64,000 nucleotides of DNA from an uncultured Fibrobacter sp. Its GTDB lineage: Bacteria > Fibrobacterota > Fibrobacteria > Fibrobacterales > Fibrobacteraceae. The DNA lies in the NCBI GenBank assembly GCA_937891805.1, contig CALATK010000067.1:17477-81476 (forward strand), written 5' to 3'. The stretch's first letter is position 1. Every line of letters begins with the position of its first letter. Made by a program: the position numbers and the translations under genes. The notes beneath the pieces are model-generated. The model did no database searches and was not told where the DNA came from. It saw only the letters and a list, made by a program, of their open reading frames with translations. This document shows positions 24,248 through 32,915 of the stretch, one piece after another.

Positions 24248-24901
24248 TTACACAGAAACTTTCTTCACGAACTCGCGGCAGGTGGACTCGGGGTCGGCGG
24301 TGCCGAAGATGGCGCTGCCCACCACGAACACGTTGGCGCCCGCTTCCTTGCAGGCGAGAATGTTGTCCAGCTTTACGCCGCCGTCAATCTGGATATCCAG
24401 TTCGGGTTTCAGCTGGCGCAGTTCGCGGATCTTGTCCAGGCAATAGGGAATCAGGCTCTGGCCACCAAAGCCGGGGTTCACCGACATGATGAGCACCATA
24501 TCCACGATGTCCAGCACCCACTTGATGCTTTCCAGGGGAGTTGCCGGGTTGATGGCCACGGCGGGCTTTACGCCCAGTTCCTTTATCTGGTGCAGCAGAC
24601 GGTCCAGGTGGTTGGTGGTCTCGGCGTGCACGCTGATGATGCTTGCCCCTGCCTTCGCAAATTCGCCCACGTACTTTTCGGGATTCTCGATCATCAGGTG
24701 GCAATCCAGCGGGAGCTTGGTTCCCTTACCCACGCAGGCCGAAATGCCCGGACCAAAGCTGATGTTGGGCACAAAGTGTCCGTCCATGATGTCCAGGTGC
24801 ACAAGGCCCGCGCCGCCGTTCTCGATGGCGTTCAGGCCCTTGCCCAGTTCCAAAAAGTTCGCGTTCAACACGCTGGGAGCGATAATTTGCTTTAGACTCA
24901 T
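24248..24901 (-). CDS. rpe: ribulose-phosphate 3-epimerase
   Basis: 217 residues. Rpe interconverts ribulose 5-phosphate and xylulose 5-phosphate in the pentose phosphate pathway. The TIM-barrel signatures are all present: IAPSVLNANFLELG, VHLDIMDGHFVPNISFGP, CHLMIENP, ISVHAETT, MSVNPGFGGQSLIP and IQIDGGVKLDN, which include the metal-binding His and Asp residues. Confidence 0.96.
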   Translation of the reverse strand: MSLKQIIAPSVLNANFLELGKGLNAIENGGAGLVHLDIMDGHFVPNISFGPGISACVGKGTKLPLDCHLMIENPEKYVGEFAKAGASIISVHAETTNHLDRLLHQIKELGVKPAVAINPATPLESIKWVLDIVDMVLIMSVNPGFGGQSLIPYCLDKIRELRQLKPELDIQIDGGVKLDNILACKEAGANVFVVGSAIFGTADPESTCREFVKKVSV

Positions 24902-24945
24902 GCCCCAAATATAGGAAAAAGCCCGCGCATTTACTCCCCAAAAGA

Positions 24946-24979
24946 AAACCCCGGGCCTGATTTCTCAAGTCCGGGGCTT
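24946..24979 (-). terminator. terminator of tRNA-Ser
   Basis: CCCCGG (24949-24954) pairs with CCGGGG (24971-24976). On the minus strand the stem follows the tRNA by 4-8 nt and is trailed by TTTTCTTTT. Confidence 0.75.
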
Positions 24980-24983
24980 TCAG

Positions 24984-25072
24984 CGGGAAGGGCGAGATTC
25001 GAACTCGCGATAGGATTAAGTCCTATACGTCCTTAGCAGGGACGCGCCTTCGGCCAGCTCGGCCACCTTCCC
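24984..25072 (-). tRNA. tRNA-Ser (anticodon GCU)
   Basis: 89 nt with the long variable arm of serine tRNAs (TATAGGACTTAATCCTAT). Acceptor arms GGGAAGG/CCTTCCC pair fully. The anticodon loop CTGCTAA lies within GTCC/GGAC, anticodon at 25035-25037. The discriminator is G, as expected for serine, and CCA is not encoded. Confidence 0.95.
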
Positions 25073-25087
25073 ATCTTGGGGACTCCA

Positions 25088-25116
25088 ATTTTACATAAAA
25101 TTCCGCAGTTTTTCAA
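25088..25116 (-). promoter_or_regulatory. promoter of tRNA-Ser
   Basis: On the minus strand TTGAAA (25111-25116) and TAAAAT (25088-25093) are 17 nt apart, ending 15 nt before the tRNA. Confidence 0.75.
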
Positions 25117-25174
25117 GGGTGAATGCCCAAAATTGCCCAAAAAAGCCCGCCAAAAAAGCTAAATTGCGGCTATA

Positions 25175-28100
25175 ATGATGCGGCTTCTAATAAAATTACT
25201 CAAGATTATGGCGGCATTTGCCCTGGTGGGCCTCATCTGCTGCATCCCCCTCTACATTGTCGTTTTCAAGATTCTGCCCGAAAAGGACCCCGACAACCAG
25301 TTCAACCGCAAGATTATCCTGCAGGTGCTCTCCGGCGAGACCCGCGTGTTCTACCGCGACGGGGACAATCTCCTGGGAGCATTTTTCGATGCCAACCACC
25401 GCGTGTATGTGCCCTACGGCGACATTCCCGTGAACATCGTGAACGCCCTGGTGGCCGCCGAAGACGCGGGCTACTGGAACCACAACGGGTTCAGCCTGTA
25501 CGGCTTTACCCGCGCCATGGTCTCGAACCTGAAAAGCGGGCACATGCGGCAGGGCGGCTCCACCCTCACCCAGCAGGCGGTCAAGAACATCTTTGGCCGC
25601 GAGGAACGTTCTGTCAAGGAAAAGGGCAAGGAGCTGATCAACGCGCTCCGCATGGAAAAGCACTTTTCCAAGGAAGAAATCCTGGAGTTCTACCTGAACC
25701 AGTTCCACGTTTCGGGCACGGGCAAGGGTGTGGCCATTGCGGCTCAGTATTTCTTCAACAAGGAACTGAAGGACCTGACCCTGGCCGAATGCGCCTTTAT
25801 TGCAGGCTCCGTGAAGGGCCCCTTCAACTACGACCCCTTTATCCAGCGCAACAAGGAACGCCGTGACCGGGCTATCGCCCGGGGTGCAGAACGCCTGCAA
25901 TACGTGCTTTCTCGCATGGTAGAAGAAGGCTACATCGAGCAAGAGGACATGGACAAGGCCCTCGCGAGTCCGCTGGAATTCAACCACGGGAATTTCCGCT
26001 TCAGCATGAGCACCACGCTGGAGCGGCTGGAAGAACGCCTGGACAGCGAATATTTCAAGGAACTTTTCGAGGGCGAAGGAATCGACGACTGGCGCAAGGC
26101 CCAGCTGGAAATCGTGACCACGCTGGATGCTCGGAGTCAGGATGCGGCAAAGCGTGCCCTGCAGAACAATATCAGCAACCTCCAGATGCAGTTGGGCGGG
26201 TTCGTGCTCCCCAAGGCCCAGTTTGCAAACCGCGCCCAGAGTGCCCGCAAGGGCGATTACCTTTACGGTGCTGTAGATAGTGTTTTCTACGACGACAAGG
26301 GCAAGCTGAAATCCTTGAAGCTGGACTTTGGCCAGCTGAAGGGTGTCGTCACGGAGGCCGCGGTCAAGGAATTTGCAGCCCAGGTGGGCGGCGACGTGAA
26401 CAAGATTCTCGCCTCCCAGCTGAAACCGGGAGCCATCCTTCTGGTGAGCGTGCTGGACGAAAACAAGATCGAGGGCTACGCCCCCTGCAAGATCGAGACG
26501 GAACCGGTGCTGCAGGGCGGTCTCGTGGCTATCCAGAACGGCATGGTGCTTGCAAGCCAGGGCGGTTTCCACAACACGGGTTATGACCGTAGCTTCAAGG
26601 CGGTTCGTCAGCTTGGTTCTAGCTGGAAACCCCTGCTCTATGCGCTGGCCCTGCAACACCACTGGAACTACATGGACGAGCTGGAAAACGAGTTCAACGT
26701 GTTCCAGTACGTGAACCAGTTCTATTTCCCGCGGCCTGACCACAAGAACAAGGGTGACGTGGTGACCATCGCCTGGGCCACCACCCGTTCCGAAAACATC
26801 GCCAGCATTTGGTTGTTGGAACACTTGCTAGACAAACTGGACAGTAACGAGTTTGCCGAGGTGGCGGCCCAGAACGGCTTTGCCCAAGATGCCGACGAAG
26901 AACGCAAGGAATATTTCGAGCGGCTTCGTGACAAGTTCGGCCTTACCCTGAAAGAAGAATCCAAGCGGGAAATCGAGTTTACCCGCGCCCGCGATGCTCT
27001 TGCAGAGCGCTACAGGCTAGAGGGCAAGTCCGCCCGCGCCCGCGCGGTGCTGAACCTGCGCTACGGAACGTTCACGGATGTAGGCGTCAAGCAGGCCAAG
27101 AAAGACGAGACTCTCATCAGGTACCTGAACCACAACTACAAGAACTACGCTGAAATTTTGCGTGCCCGCGAAGCCAAGAGCCTGGACCCCGATGTAGAAG
27201 CCACGCTTCCGCCCATGGATTCGGTGACGCTTTTCCCCAATTTCAGCCTGGCCGATTTCAAGCGGCTCACCACCATGATGGAGCCCGTAGATTCCGAAAA
27301 GGACTACCTGGAAATGAGTCAGCTCCGCTACTGGCCCGATTTCCGCAGGGCGCTCTCCATGGCGGAATACGCCCGCTTCGCAAACGAAATCGGCATCCAT
27401 CAGAAACTGCAAAAAGTGTTCAGCATGCCCCTGGGCGTAAACGAGATTACCCTTGGCGAAATCACCACGGCCTACCAGACCTTGCTCACCGGGAAGGTTT
27501 ACAAGTGCCTGGATGCCGACTGGGCCGACCCCTGCTTTATCAAGGAAATCAAGAACCGTGACGGTCGCGTGATTTTCAGGAACGAGGTAGAAACCAAGCA
27601 GGTACTTTCCGATACGGTCACGTCCCAGATGGCGGTGATGCTTCGCTCCGTGTTCACCAACGGTACGGCCAGGAGCCAGGTGGCAAACCTTTCTGTTTCA
27701 AGCGAAGACCGTTCCACTACGCTTCGTTTCCCGGTGATGGGCAAGACGGGTACCACCAACGATTACCGCAACGTAGCCTTCATGGGAGCGCTCCCCACTT
27801 ACGTGGCCGAACAGAACGGCATTGCGCTAGATTCCGTAGTGGCTATCGGAAGCTACGTGGGCTTTGACGACAACAAACCGCTAAAATCGGGCCGCACCCG
27901 CATCGCAGGTGCATCGGGCGGTCTGCCTCAATGGGCGGCCTTCGCCAAAGAAGAAATCGACATTCAGGGCATTCCCGAACACATCGACTTCTTCGACATT
28001 TCCATGCTGGCCACGGGCGAAGTCCCGCTGGTGCTGCCTAACGAGCGGGGCGAGCTGAAGGTGGACCCCATGACGGGCTTTGTCCTTCCGGAATCCGAAG

Positions 28101-28483
28101 CTTCTGCAGGCCGCTCCCTCCCGTGGCTGGAGGTTCCGGGTTTCAGGGCCGCCGTTGCCGAAGCCGCCACAGACAGCACTGCCTCTGCAGAGGCTGCACC
28201 CGCGCCGGAGCTTTCCATCGTCCCCGTCGAAGACGGCGAGGCTGCACAGACCGAAGCTTCGGCCGCACCTGCGCAATCCGGGGCGGTCGCAGAACAGCCT
28301 GGCAGCGTTCAAGCTCCAGCCGCTGCGACGGAGCAACCTTCGGCACCCCCCGCTCCTGCAGCAGCGATGGAGCAACCTCCGGTAGCTCCCGCTCCTGCCG
28401 CCATGCCCAAGGACGACGACTGGGATTTGCCTGCCGACCTGGACGGAAACAACGCCTTTGTTCCGCTGGAAGCTGGGGAATAA
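25175..28483 (+). CDS. class A penicillin-binding protein (PBP1A-type), enlarged
   Basis: 1102 residues; a bifunctional peptidoglycan synthase anchored by one N-terminal helix (~8-33). The GT51 glycosyltransferase domain shows the catalytic Glu 96 in AAEDAGYWNHNG, RQGGSTLTQQ (125-134) and EILEFYLNQFHVSGTGKGV. The transpeptidase has the nucleophile in SSWK (Ser 482), SEN (539-541) and KTGTTNDYRN (Lys 857). About 315 residues separate SEN from KTG, roughly 190 more than in E. coli PBP1b; the extra part is charged and helical. The last ~120 residues are a low-complexity Ala/Pro/Glu tail. It heads a three-gene operon with a lipoprotein and a TauE transporter. Confidence 0.93.
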   Translation: MMRLLIKLLKIMAAFALVGLICCIPLYIVVFKILPEKDPDNQFNRKIILQVLSGETRVFYRDGDNLLGAFFDANHRVYVPYGDIPVNIVNALVAAEDAGYWNHNGFSLYGFTRAMVSNLKSGHMRQGGSTLTQQAVKNIFGREERSVKEKGKELINALRMEKHFSKEEILEFYLNQFHVSGTGKGVAIAAQYFFNKELKDLTLAECAFIAGSVKGPFNYDPFIQRNKERRDRAIARGAERLQYVLSRMVEEGYIEQEDMDKALASPLEFNHGNFRFSMSTTLERLEERLDSEYFKELFEGEGIDDWRKAQLEIVTTLDARSQDAAKRALQNNISNLQMQLGGFVLPKAQFANRAQSARKGDYLYGAVDSVFYDDKGKLKSLKLDFGQLKGVVTEAAVKEFAAQVGGDVNKILASQLKPGAILLVSVLDENKIEGYAPCKIETEPVLQGGLVAIQNGMVLASQGGFHNTGYDRSFKAVRQLGSSWKPLLYALALQHHWNYMDELENEFNVFQYVNQFYFPRPDHKNKGDVVTIAWATTRSENIASIWLLEHLLDKLDSNEFAEVAAQNGFAQDADEERKEYFERLRDKFGLTLKEESKREIEFTRARDALAERYRLEGKSARARAVLNLRYGTFTDVGVKQAKKDETLIRYLNHNYKNYAEILRAREAKSLDPDVEATLPPMDSVTLFPNFSLADFKRLTTMMEPVDSEKDYLEMSQLRYWPDFRRALSMAEYARFANEIGIHQKLQKVFSMPLGVNEITLGEITTAYQTLLTGKVYKCLDADWADPCFIKEIKNRDGRVIFRNEVETKQVLSDTVTSQMAVMLRSVFTNGTARSQVANLSVSSEDRSTTLRFPVMGKTGTTNDYRNVAFMGALPTYVAEQNGIALDSVVAIGSYVGFDDNKPLKSGRTRIAGASGGLPQWAAFAKEEIDIQGIPEHIDFFDISMLATGEVPLVLPNERGELKVDPMTGFVLPESEASAGRSLPWLEVPGFRAAVAEAATDSTASAEAAPAPELSIVPVEDGEAAQTEASAAPAQSGAVAEQPGSVQAPAAATEQPSAPPAPAAAMEQPPVAPAPAAMPKDDDWDLPADLDGNNAFVPLEAGE

Positions 28484-28501
28484 AAACCGAGAAACTTGAC
28501 T

Positions 28502-29791
28502 ATGAAACGACTGGTTGCATCTGCACTTTTCCTCTCTCTCCTTGCCGCCTGCGCAGGAACGGCCCCGGCACCGTCCTCGCCCGAGAATGGGCCTTCCTCG
28601 CAAGCTTCAGAAACGCCTGCACCTGCTTTGGAAGCGTCCGCACCGGCCGCTGCGACGGAGCAACCTTCGTCCGAGTCGGTCACACCTTCCTCAACTGAAT
28701 CGGGACCTTCCGGACAACAGGCGGCTCAGCAATCCGCAGTCATGTTCAACTCCCTGCAGCTGGACAACTACCGTCTTTCCACACCCGAGAACATCCCTGC
28801 GGCAGCGACAGAGTCAGCCCAGTTCGGTGCAGATCAAACCGGCGTTCAGAGCATGAACCAGCCCGCCGAAACAGCGTCGCGGCCTCTGGACCCCTACATG
28901 GCGTTCCCTGCCCTGGTCGATGAGGTCTTCGCCTTCGCCGACTCCCTGTACCGTGCAGGCTACACCGATTCCGCTACGGCCTACCTGGAACGCTTCCGCG
29001 TCATCAAGCCTCTCTGGCTCCAGTGGGAGCGTCGCGCCGATTCCCTGCTCAACGAGTTCGGCAAGACCCGCGCCGAAAAGTCCAAGCAGTTCGACCCCAT
29101 GGTCCTTAAAATCCAGAACATGAACCGGGCCCAGTCCGCCTACAGTCTCGTGGCCGAAACCGCCGACAGCCTCATTGCGTTAAGCCCCGGCGATTCCCTT
29201 GTAGCCTGGGCTGGCGAACAGAAAAAGCTGGCTTACGCCAATACCTTGCAAAAGGCCCGTCGCGAACTTTCCGAAATCAGGGTTCTTGCCGAAGGCCATG
29301 CCGAATTCAATGCGGCCCAGGCAAAGCTGAAAGAGTTCCAGTTGCGCTACCGGGACTTCGAAGATTCCCTGCAGACCGTAGCCCTCGCCGCAAGAATCGC
29401 AGAACTTGCCGCCGTCGCCGATTCCGTGGCCAAGGATTACTGGGCAAAACACGACCCCGCCCAGGCCCTCGCCCAGGCCGACACCCTGACCCGTCAAGAA
29501 AAATTCCCCCAGGCCAAGGAACTTTTGAACAAGTTAATGTTCAGCAATTTGCGCCAACAGGCCCTCGAAAAATACAACGCCCTGGCCGACGCCTACTGCA
29601 ACAAGCAGCGCAAGGTGACAAGCCAGCTGTTCACCAAGTCCCAAAAGCAAAAAGATGAACAGAACAAAAAGTCCCTGCTCAAGGATGCCATCGATTCCCT
29701 GGACAACTGCCTGGTGGAATATCCCGACTACAGCCAAAAACAGAAGGTTCTCGACAATATGGAATTTCTGAAAAAGGAACTTGCCAAATGA
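28502..29791 (+). CDS. helical-repeat lipoprotein of unknown function
   Basis: 429 residues from the ATG at 28502; an in-frame TTG six bases earlier is less likely. Lipobox LLAACAG with Cys 17. A Pro/Ser/Ala-rich linker (to ~residue 125) includes a segment nearly identical to the tail of the preceding PBP. The rest is helical with TPR-like pairs, for example FADSLYRAGYTDSATAYLER and ALAQADTLTRQEKFPQAKEL. It may be a periplasmic scaffold or PBP activator, comparable in idea to LpoA, but no homology to Lpo proteins is claimed. Confidence 0.8.
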   Translation: MKRLVASALFLSLLAACAGTAPAPSSPENGPSSQASETPAPALEASAPAAATEQPSSESVTPSSTESGPSGQQAAQQSAVMFNSLQLDNYRLSTPENIPAAATESAQFGADQTGVQSMNQPAETASRPLDPYMAFPALVDEVFAFADSLYRAGYTDSATAYLERFRVIKPLWLQWERRADSLLNEFGKTRAEKSKQFDPMVLKIQNMNRAQSAYSLVAETADSLIALSPGDSLVAWAGEQKKLAYANTLQKARRELSEIRVLAEGHAEFNAAQAKLKEFQLRYRDFEDSLQTVALAARIAELAAVADSVAKDYWAKHDPAQALAQADTLTRQEKFPQAKELLNKLMFSNLRQQALEKYNALADAYCNKQRKVTSQLFTKSQKQKDEQNKKSLLKDAIDSLDNCLVEYPDYSQKQKVLDNMEFLKKELAK

Positions 29792-30561
29792 TGGACGCCA
29801 CCTGGTGGGAATACGGCCAGTATCCCGCTTTTTTCGTGCTGGGCGCAATCGTTAGCCTCATCAACAGCATCGCAGGGGGCGGAAGCACCCTGAGTCTGCC
29901 CATCATGATATTCCTTGGCATGCCCGCCACGGTGGCAAACGGCACCAACCGCATCGGACTCATCATCGGAAACATCAGTTCCGTGGCAAACCTCGCCCGG
30001 CACGGCTACCTCAACAAAAAAATTTTCTTCCAGCTCCTGATTCCCACCATCGTCGGGGCCTGCATCGGCATCTTCTTCTTGGTCCGCATCGGCGACAAGG
30101 CTTTCCAGGCCATCCTCGCCGCAGTCATCTGCCTGGTGGTGGTCATGAGCCGCCTCCGCAAAGACATCTTCGGCAAGCCCCCTGCAACCCCTCCCGAAAA
30201 ACTCACCTGGAAAGGGGCCCTGGGTTTTTGCTGTGTGGCCATCTACGGCTGCATCGTCCAGGTGGGAGTTGGCTTTGTCCAGATTTTCAGCCTCACGCGG
30301 TACACCGGCCTCGACCCTATCCACGTGAACGCCCTCAAGAACGCCCTCACCACCGTGTTCCTCTGCATGAGCACCATCGCTCTTGGGCTCGCGGGCAAGA
30401 TCGACTGGCCCATCGCCATCATCATGGCGGTAGGAGCGTGGTTCGGCGGCTATTGCGGCAGTTTTTTGCAGCGCAAAAAAGGAAACAAGTTCATCGAGAA
30501 CTTCATCAGCGTCTGTAGCATCGCTCTTGCGATCTACCTAGTCGTAGATTTAATTGTCTAA
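29788..30561 (+). CDS. TauE/SafE-family sulfite exporter-like permease
   Basis: 257 residues with about eight membrane helices and the family signature SLINSIAGGGSTLSLPIMIFL near the N-terminus (shortened here to the core AGGGSTLSLP) and GMPATVANGTNRIG. The second half repeats the pattern with HVNALKNALT. The family moves sulfur oxoanions or other small organic anions; the substrate is unknown. ATGA overlap with the preceding lipoprotein gene. Confidence 0.88.
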   Translation: MMDATWWEYGQYPAFFVLGAIVSLINSIAGGGSTLSLPIMIFLGMPATVANGTNRIGLIIGNISSVANLARHGYLNKKIFFQLLIPTIVGACIGIFFLVRIGDKAFQAILAAVICLVVVMSRLRKDIFGKPPATPPEKLTWKGALGFCCVAIYGCIVQVGVGFVQIFSLTRYTGLDPIHVNALKNALTTVFLCMSTIALGLAGKIDWPIAIIMAVGAWFGGYCGSFLQRKKGNKFIENFISVCSIALAIYLVVDLIV

Positions 30562-30593
30562 TTCTTGATTAAGACGATTTCGTTTATTCTTAG

Positions 30594-31670
30594 CTACCCG
30601 CGGGCAAGCATTTCCATCAGTTCCTTGTCCAGGCGTTCCGGGTTGTTGTACTGCGCAAGGTTGTTGTGCAGCGACTCGCCCTTCGATACCAGGCCAAAGT
30701 CAAGGTTCTTGTAGTTCCAGTAGCTAAAGCCCACGTCGGCTTCACGCAGAATGTCAAGGAAATCCCGCATCCAGGCAAGCTGGTATTTGCGGGGCACTTG
30801 TACGTACACGCCGAATTCGTTGCAGCTGACCGGCAGGTCGTATTTGGCGCGGAAATCCAGAGCGTTCTGGATGCTCGCCTGCAGGCGGGCCTTGTCCCAC
30901 TTGCCGTATTCCACGTTCAGGCGTGTTTCTGCATCTCCCTGCGGAGGCGCGTAATCACCGGGCCAGGGGCGTTCAATGTGGAAGAACGGGTCCTGGATCC
31001 AGGCTGCTCCCTGGTGGGTGAATGTCACCGGAGTGTAGGTGTGGAAACTGTAAATGGCGTTGTCGTCGTCCATGGGAGTCAGGAACTCGAATTCCTTGGC
31101 GCTGTTCCACTTATTGCTGCCCACCACGATGGTGTTCTTGGGAGCGTGCTTACGGATAGCCCAGAAGATTTCGTCCTTCGCCTTGTCCCATACCTTGGAA
31201 TCGCTTCCGGCGGGTTCGTTCAAAAGTTCCATCATCACGCGACTCTCGCCGCTGTAGCGTTCGGCCATGTAGGCCCAGATGTCGCAGGTCTTTTTACGGG
31301 CGGCTGGGTCTGCAAAGAAGGCCTGTTCCGTAGAGCAACCCAGATGAAAGTCATGACCGGGGCACTTGTGCAGGTCCAAAATCACGTCCAGGTCTGCGGC
31401 CTGGATTTCTTTGAGGGCCTTGTCCAGAAGGCCGAACACTTCTTCGCTTGGCTTGCTGGCGTCGTCGGTCTCGAACAGGTTGAAGTAGTCCACGGGCAGG
31501 CGCACGTGGTTGAACCCCGCCTCGCGGATGCGCTTGAAGTCTTCCACCCCGAGGAAAGTCTTGATATGAGGCACGAGCCCCGGAAAACCTACAGGGTCCT
31601 TTTCTTCGATACAGTCAACCTGACTGAACCAGCCACCCAAATTCACTCCCCGTAGCCTTTCTTTTTTCAT
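30594..31670 (-). CDS. glycoside hydrolase family 5 enzyme, no signal peptide
   Basis: 358 residues of the GH5 (beta/alpha)8 barrel. Conserved sites: RGVNLGGWF at the start, FNHVRLPVDY, DLHKCPGHDFH, acid/base Glu 152 in LLNEPAG, SFHTYTPV, and nucleophile Glu 285 in SCNEFGVY; a Trp at SYWNYKN closes the site. The lack of any signal peptide suggests a cytoplasmic enzyme acting on imported oligosaccharides rather than a secreted cellulase. The substrate (beta-glucan, glucoside or mannan) cannot be told. It lies 43 nt downstream of a small gene on the same strand. Confidence 0.9.
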   Translation of the reverse strand: MKKERLRGVNLGGWFSQVDCIEEKDPVGFPGLVPHIKTFLGVEDFKRIREAGFNHVRLPVDYFNLFETDDASKPSEEVFGLLDKALKEIQAADLDVILDLHKCPGHDFHLGCSTEQAFFADPAARKKTCDIWAYMAERYSGESRVMMELLNEPAGSDSKVWDKAKDEIFWAIRKHAPKNTIVVGSNKWNSAKEFEFLTPMDDDNAIYSFHTYTPVTFTHQGAAWIQDPFFHIERPWPGDYAPPQGDAETRLNVEYGKWDKARLQASIQNALDFRAKYDLPVSCNEFGVYVQVPRKYQLAWMRDFLDILREADVGFSYWNYKNLDFGLVSKGESLHNNLAQYNNPERLDKELMEMLARG

Positions 31671-31713
31671 CTTTTGCTCTGTTGGTTATGCCGCCGGAAT
31701 TGACGGCGTAAAG

Positions 31714-32004
31714 TTATTCGTTGACGATGTTCAGGTCTTCGTCGGCGATGTTCAGCTCCTGGACCACTTCCAGGTCGTCGGGCAGGTTGTAAAAGTCAAC
31801 CACCAGTCCCACCTTCTTGTCTTCGTCCTTCTGCTTGTCGAACTGGACCACATCGTAAATCTTCATCTTGATCACGGCTTCGCCCGTAACGGGGATTTCC
31901 ATGGTCATGCCCTTGCTGATGGGCCCTTCGATAATCTTGCCCTTGAACACGAGACTGGTCTTGTCTTCGCCCAGGGACGTCTTTTTCACGTGAAATACAG
32001 CCAT
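31714..32004 (-). CDS. small acidic beta-rich protein of unknown function
   Basis: 96 residues, no signal peptide. The first half (VFKGKIIEGPISKGMTMEI) looks like the beta-barrel domain 2 of translation GTPases, where a strand pair is followed by a GPISKG-type turn. The C-terminus is a short acidic tail (DLEVVQELNIADEDLNIVNE). I cannot assign a function. It is upstream of the GH5 gene and divergent from mqnA. Confidence 0.7.
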   Translation of the reverse strand: MAVFHVKKTSLGEDKTSLVFKGKIIEGPISKGMTMEIPVTGEAVIKMKIYDVVQFDKQKDEDKKVGLVVDFYNLPDDLEVVQELNIADEDLNIVNE

Positions 32005-32087
32005 TATTCCTTAGCCAATATCTTTTATTTTTCGGTTAATTGTTTTGCGGCCTACAAAACGCCACCGCCAAAAGTTAATTTTTTTCC

Positions 32088-32906
32088 ATGGATTTATTGG
32101 TGGGTCGAATTCCTTTTTTGGTCTGTGCGCCGTTCTTTCACGGCTTTTTGGGTCGTGAGCAGGAATTCCCCCGTGTGCGTTTTGTGGACGGTCCGCCCAG
32201 CGTGCACAGCAGGGGTCTCCGGGAGGGCACGATTCATTTGTCCCCGGCCTCTTCGATTACCTTTGCCCAGAAACCGGGCGCCTTTGTCTTGTCGCCCAGG
32301 CTTTGTACCTCTTGCTCCTTTGAGGTCCGTTCCGTAAAGCTCTTTTCCAGGTTCCCCATCGAAGACCTTGACGGCAAGACGGTGCGGCTTACCTCCCAGA
32401 GCCAGACCTCTGTGGCCCTGCTGAAAATTCTGCTTTCGGAACGTTTCCGGGTGCGCACCGAATATACCGCCGGTCTTGCCGCCGAAGCCACCGACGACGC
32501 CTGCCTCCTTATAGGGGACCTGGCTCTAGAAGAAGCGGAACGCCGTCGATTCCCCTTCAGTTACGATTTGGGAACATTGTGGCAGGACTGGCAGGGCATG
32601 CCTTTTGTGTTTGGGGCGTGGATTATCGAAAAATCGGCTCTAGAACCCGAAATCAGGCCCGTACTGGAGCAAAATCTACAAGAAACGGAAAAAAGCGTTG
32701 AGGCCTTCCGTACCGACCCCGCAGCCGCCCTGGACCGTTGGATTTCAAGATTTCCCGTGAATCTGGACAAGAAGTCGCTACTTGATTACTATAAAATTAT
32801 AGATTATCATTTTACAGACGAACGGAAAAAATCCCTGGAGTGCTTTTTCGGGTATGCCGCAAAGCTTGGACTAGTCGAAAAGTCGCCTGTCTTGGAATTT
32901 TTATAG
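32088..32906 (+). CDS. mqnA: chorismate dehydratase MqnA (futalosine menaquinone pathway)
   Basis: 272 residues. MqnA dehydrates chorismate to 3-enolpyruvylbenzoate, the entry step of the futalosine route to menaquinone. The periplasmic-binding-protein-like fold shows VGRIPFLVCAPFF, GPPSVHSRGLREG, LSPASSITFAQ, LCTSCSFEVRSVKLFSR and TSQSQTSVALLKIL. The family also contains MqnD-like and orphan paralogues, but these motifs are MqnA-type. The start (ATG at 32088) lacks an obvious ribosome site. It lies 9 nt before a GGDEF gene. Confidence 0.88.
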   Translation: MDLLVGRIPFLVCAPFFHGFLGREQEFPRVRFVDGPPSVHSRGLREGTIHLSPASSITFAQKPGAFVLSPRLCTSCSFEVRSVKLFSRFPIEDLDGKTVRLTSQSQTSVALLKILLSERFRVRTEYTAGLAAEATDDACLLIGDLALEEAERRRFPFSYDLGTLWQDWQGMPFVFGAWIIEKSALEPEIRPVLEQNLQETEKSVEAFRTDPAAALDRWISRFPVNLDKKSLLDYYKIIDYHFTDERKKSLECFFGYAAKLGLVEKSPVLEFL

Positions 32907-32915
32907 GGGGAGTAC

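Noticed and set aside
25196-26824. A 542-codon open frame opposite the PBP gene
   Set aside because: Antisense shadow; no domain, and the plus strand carries complete GT51 motifs.
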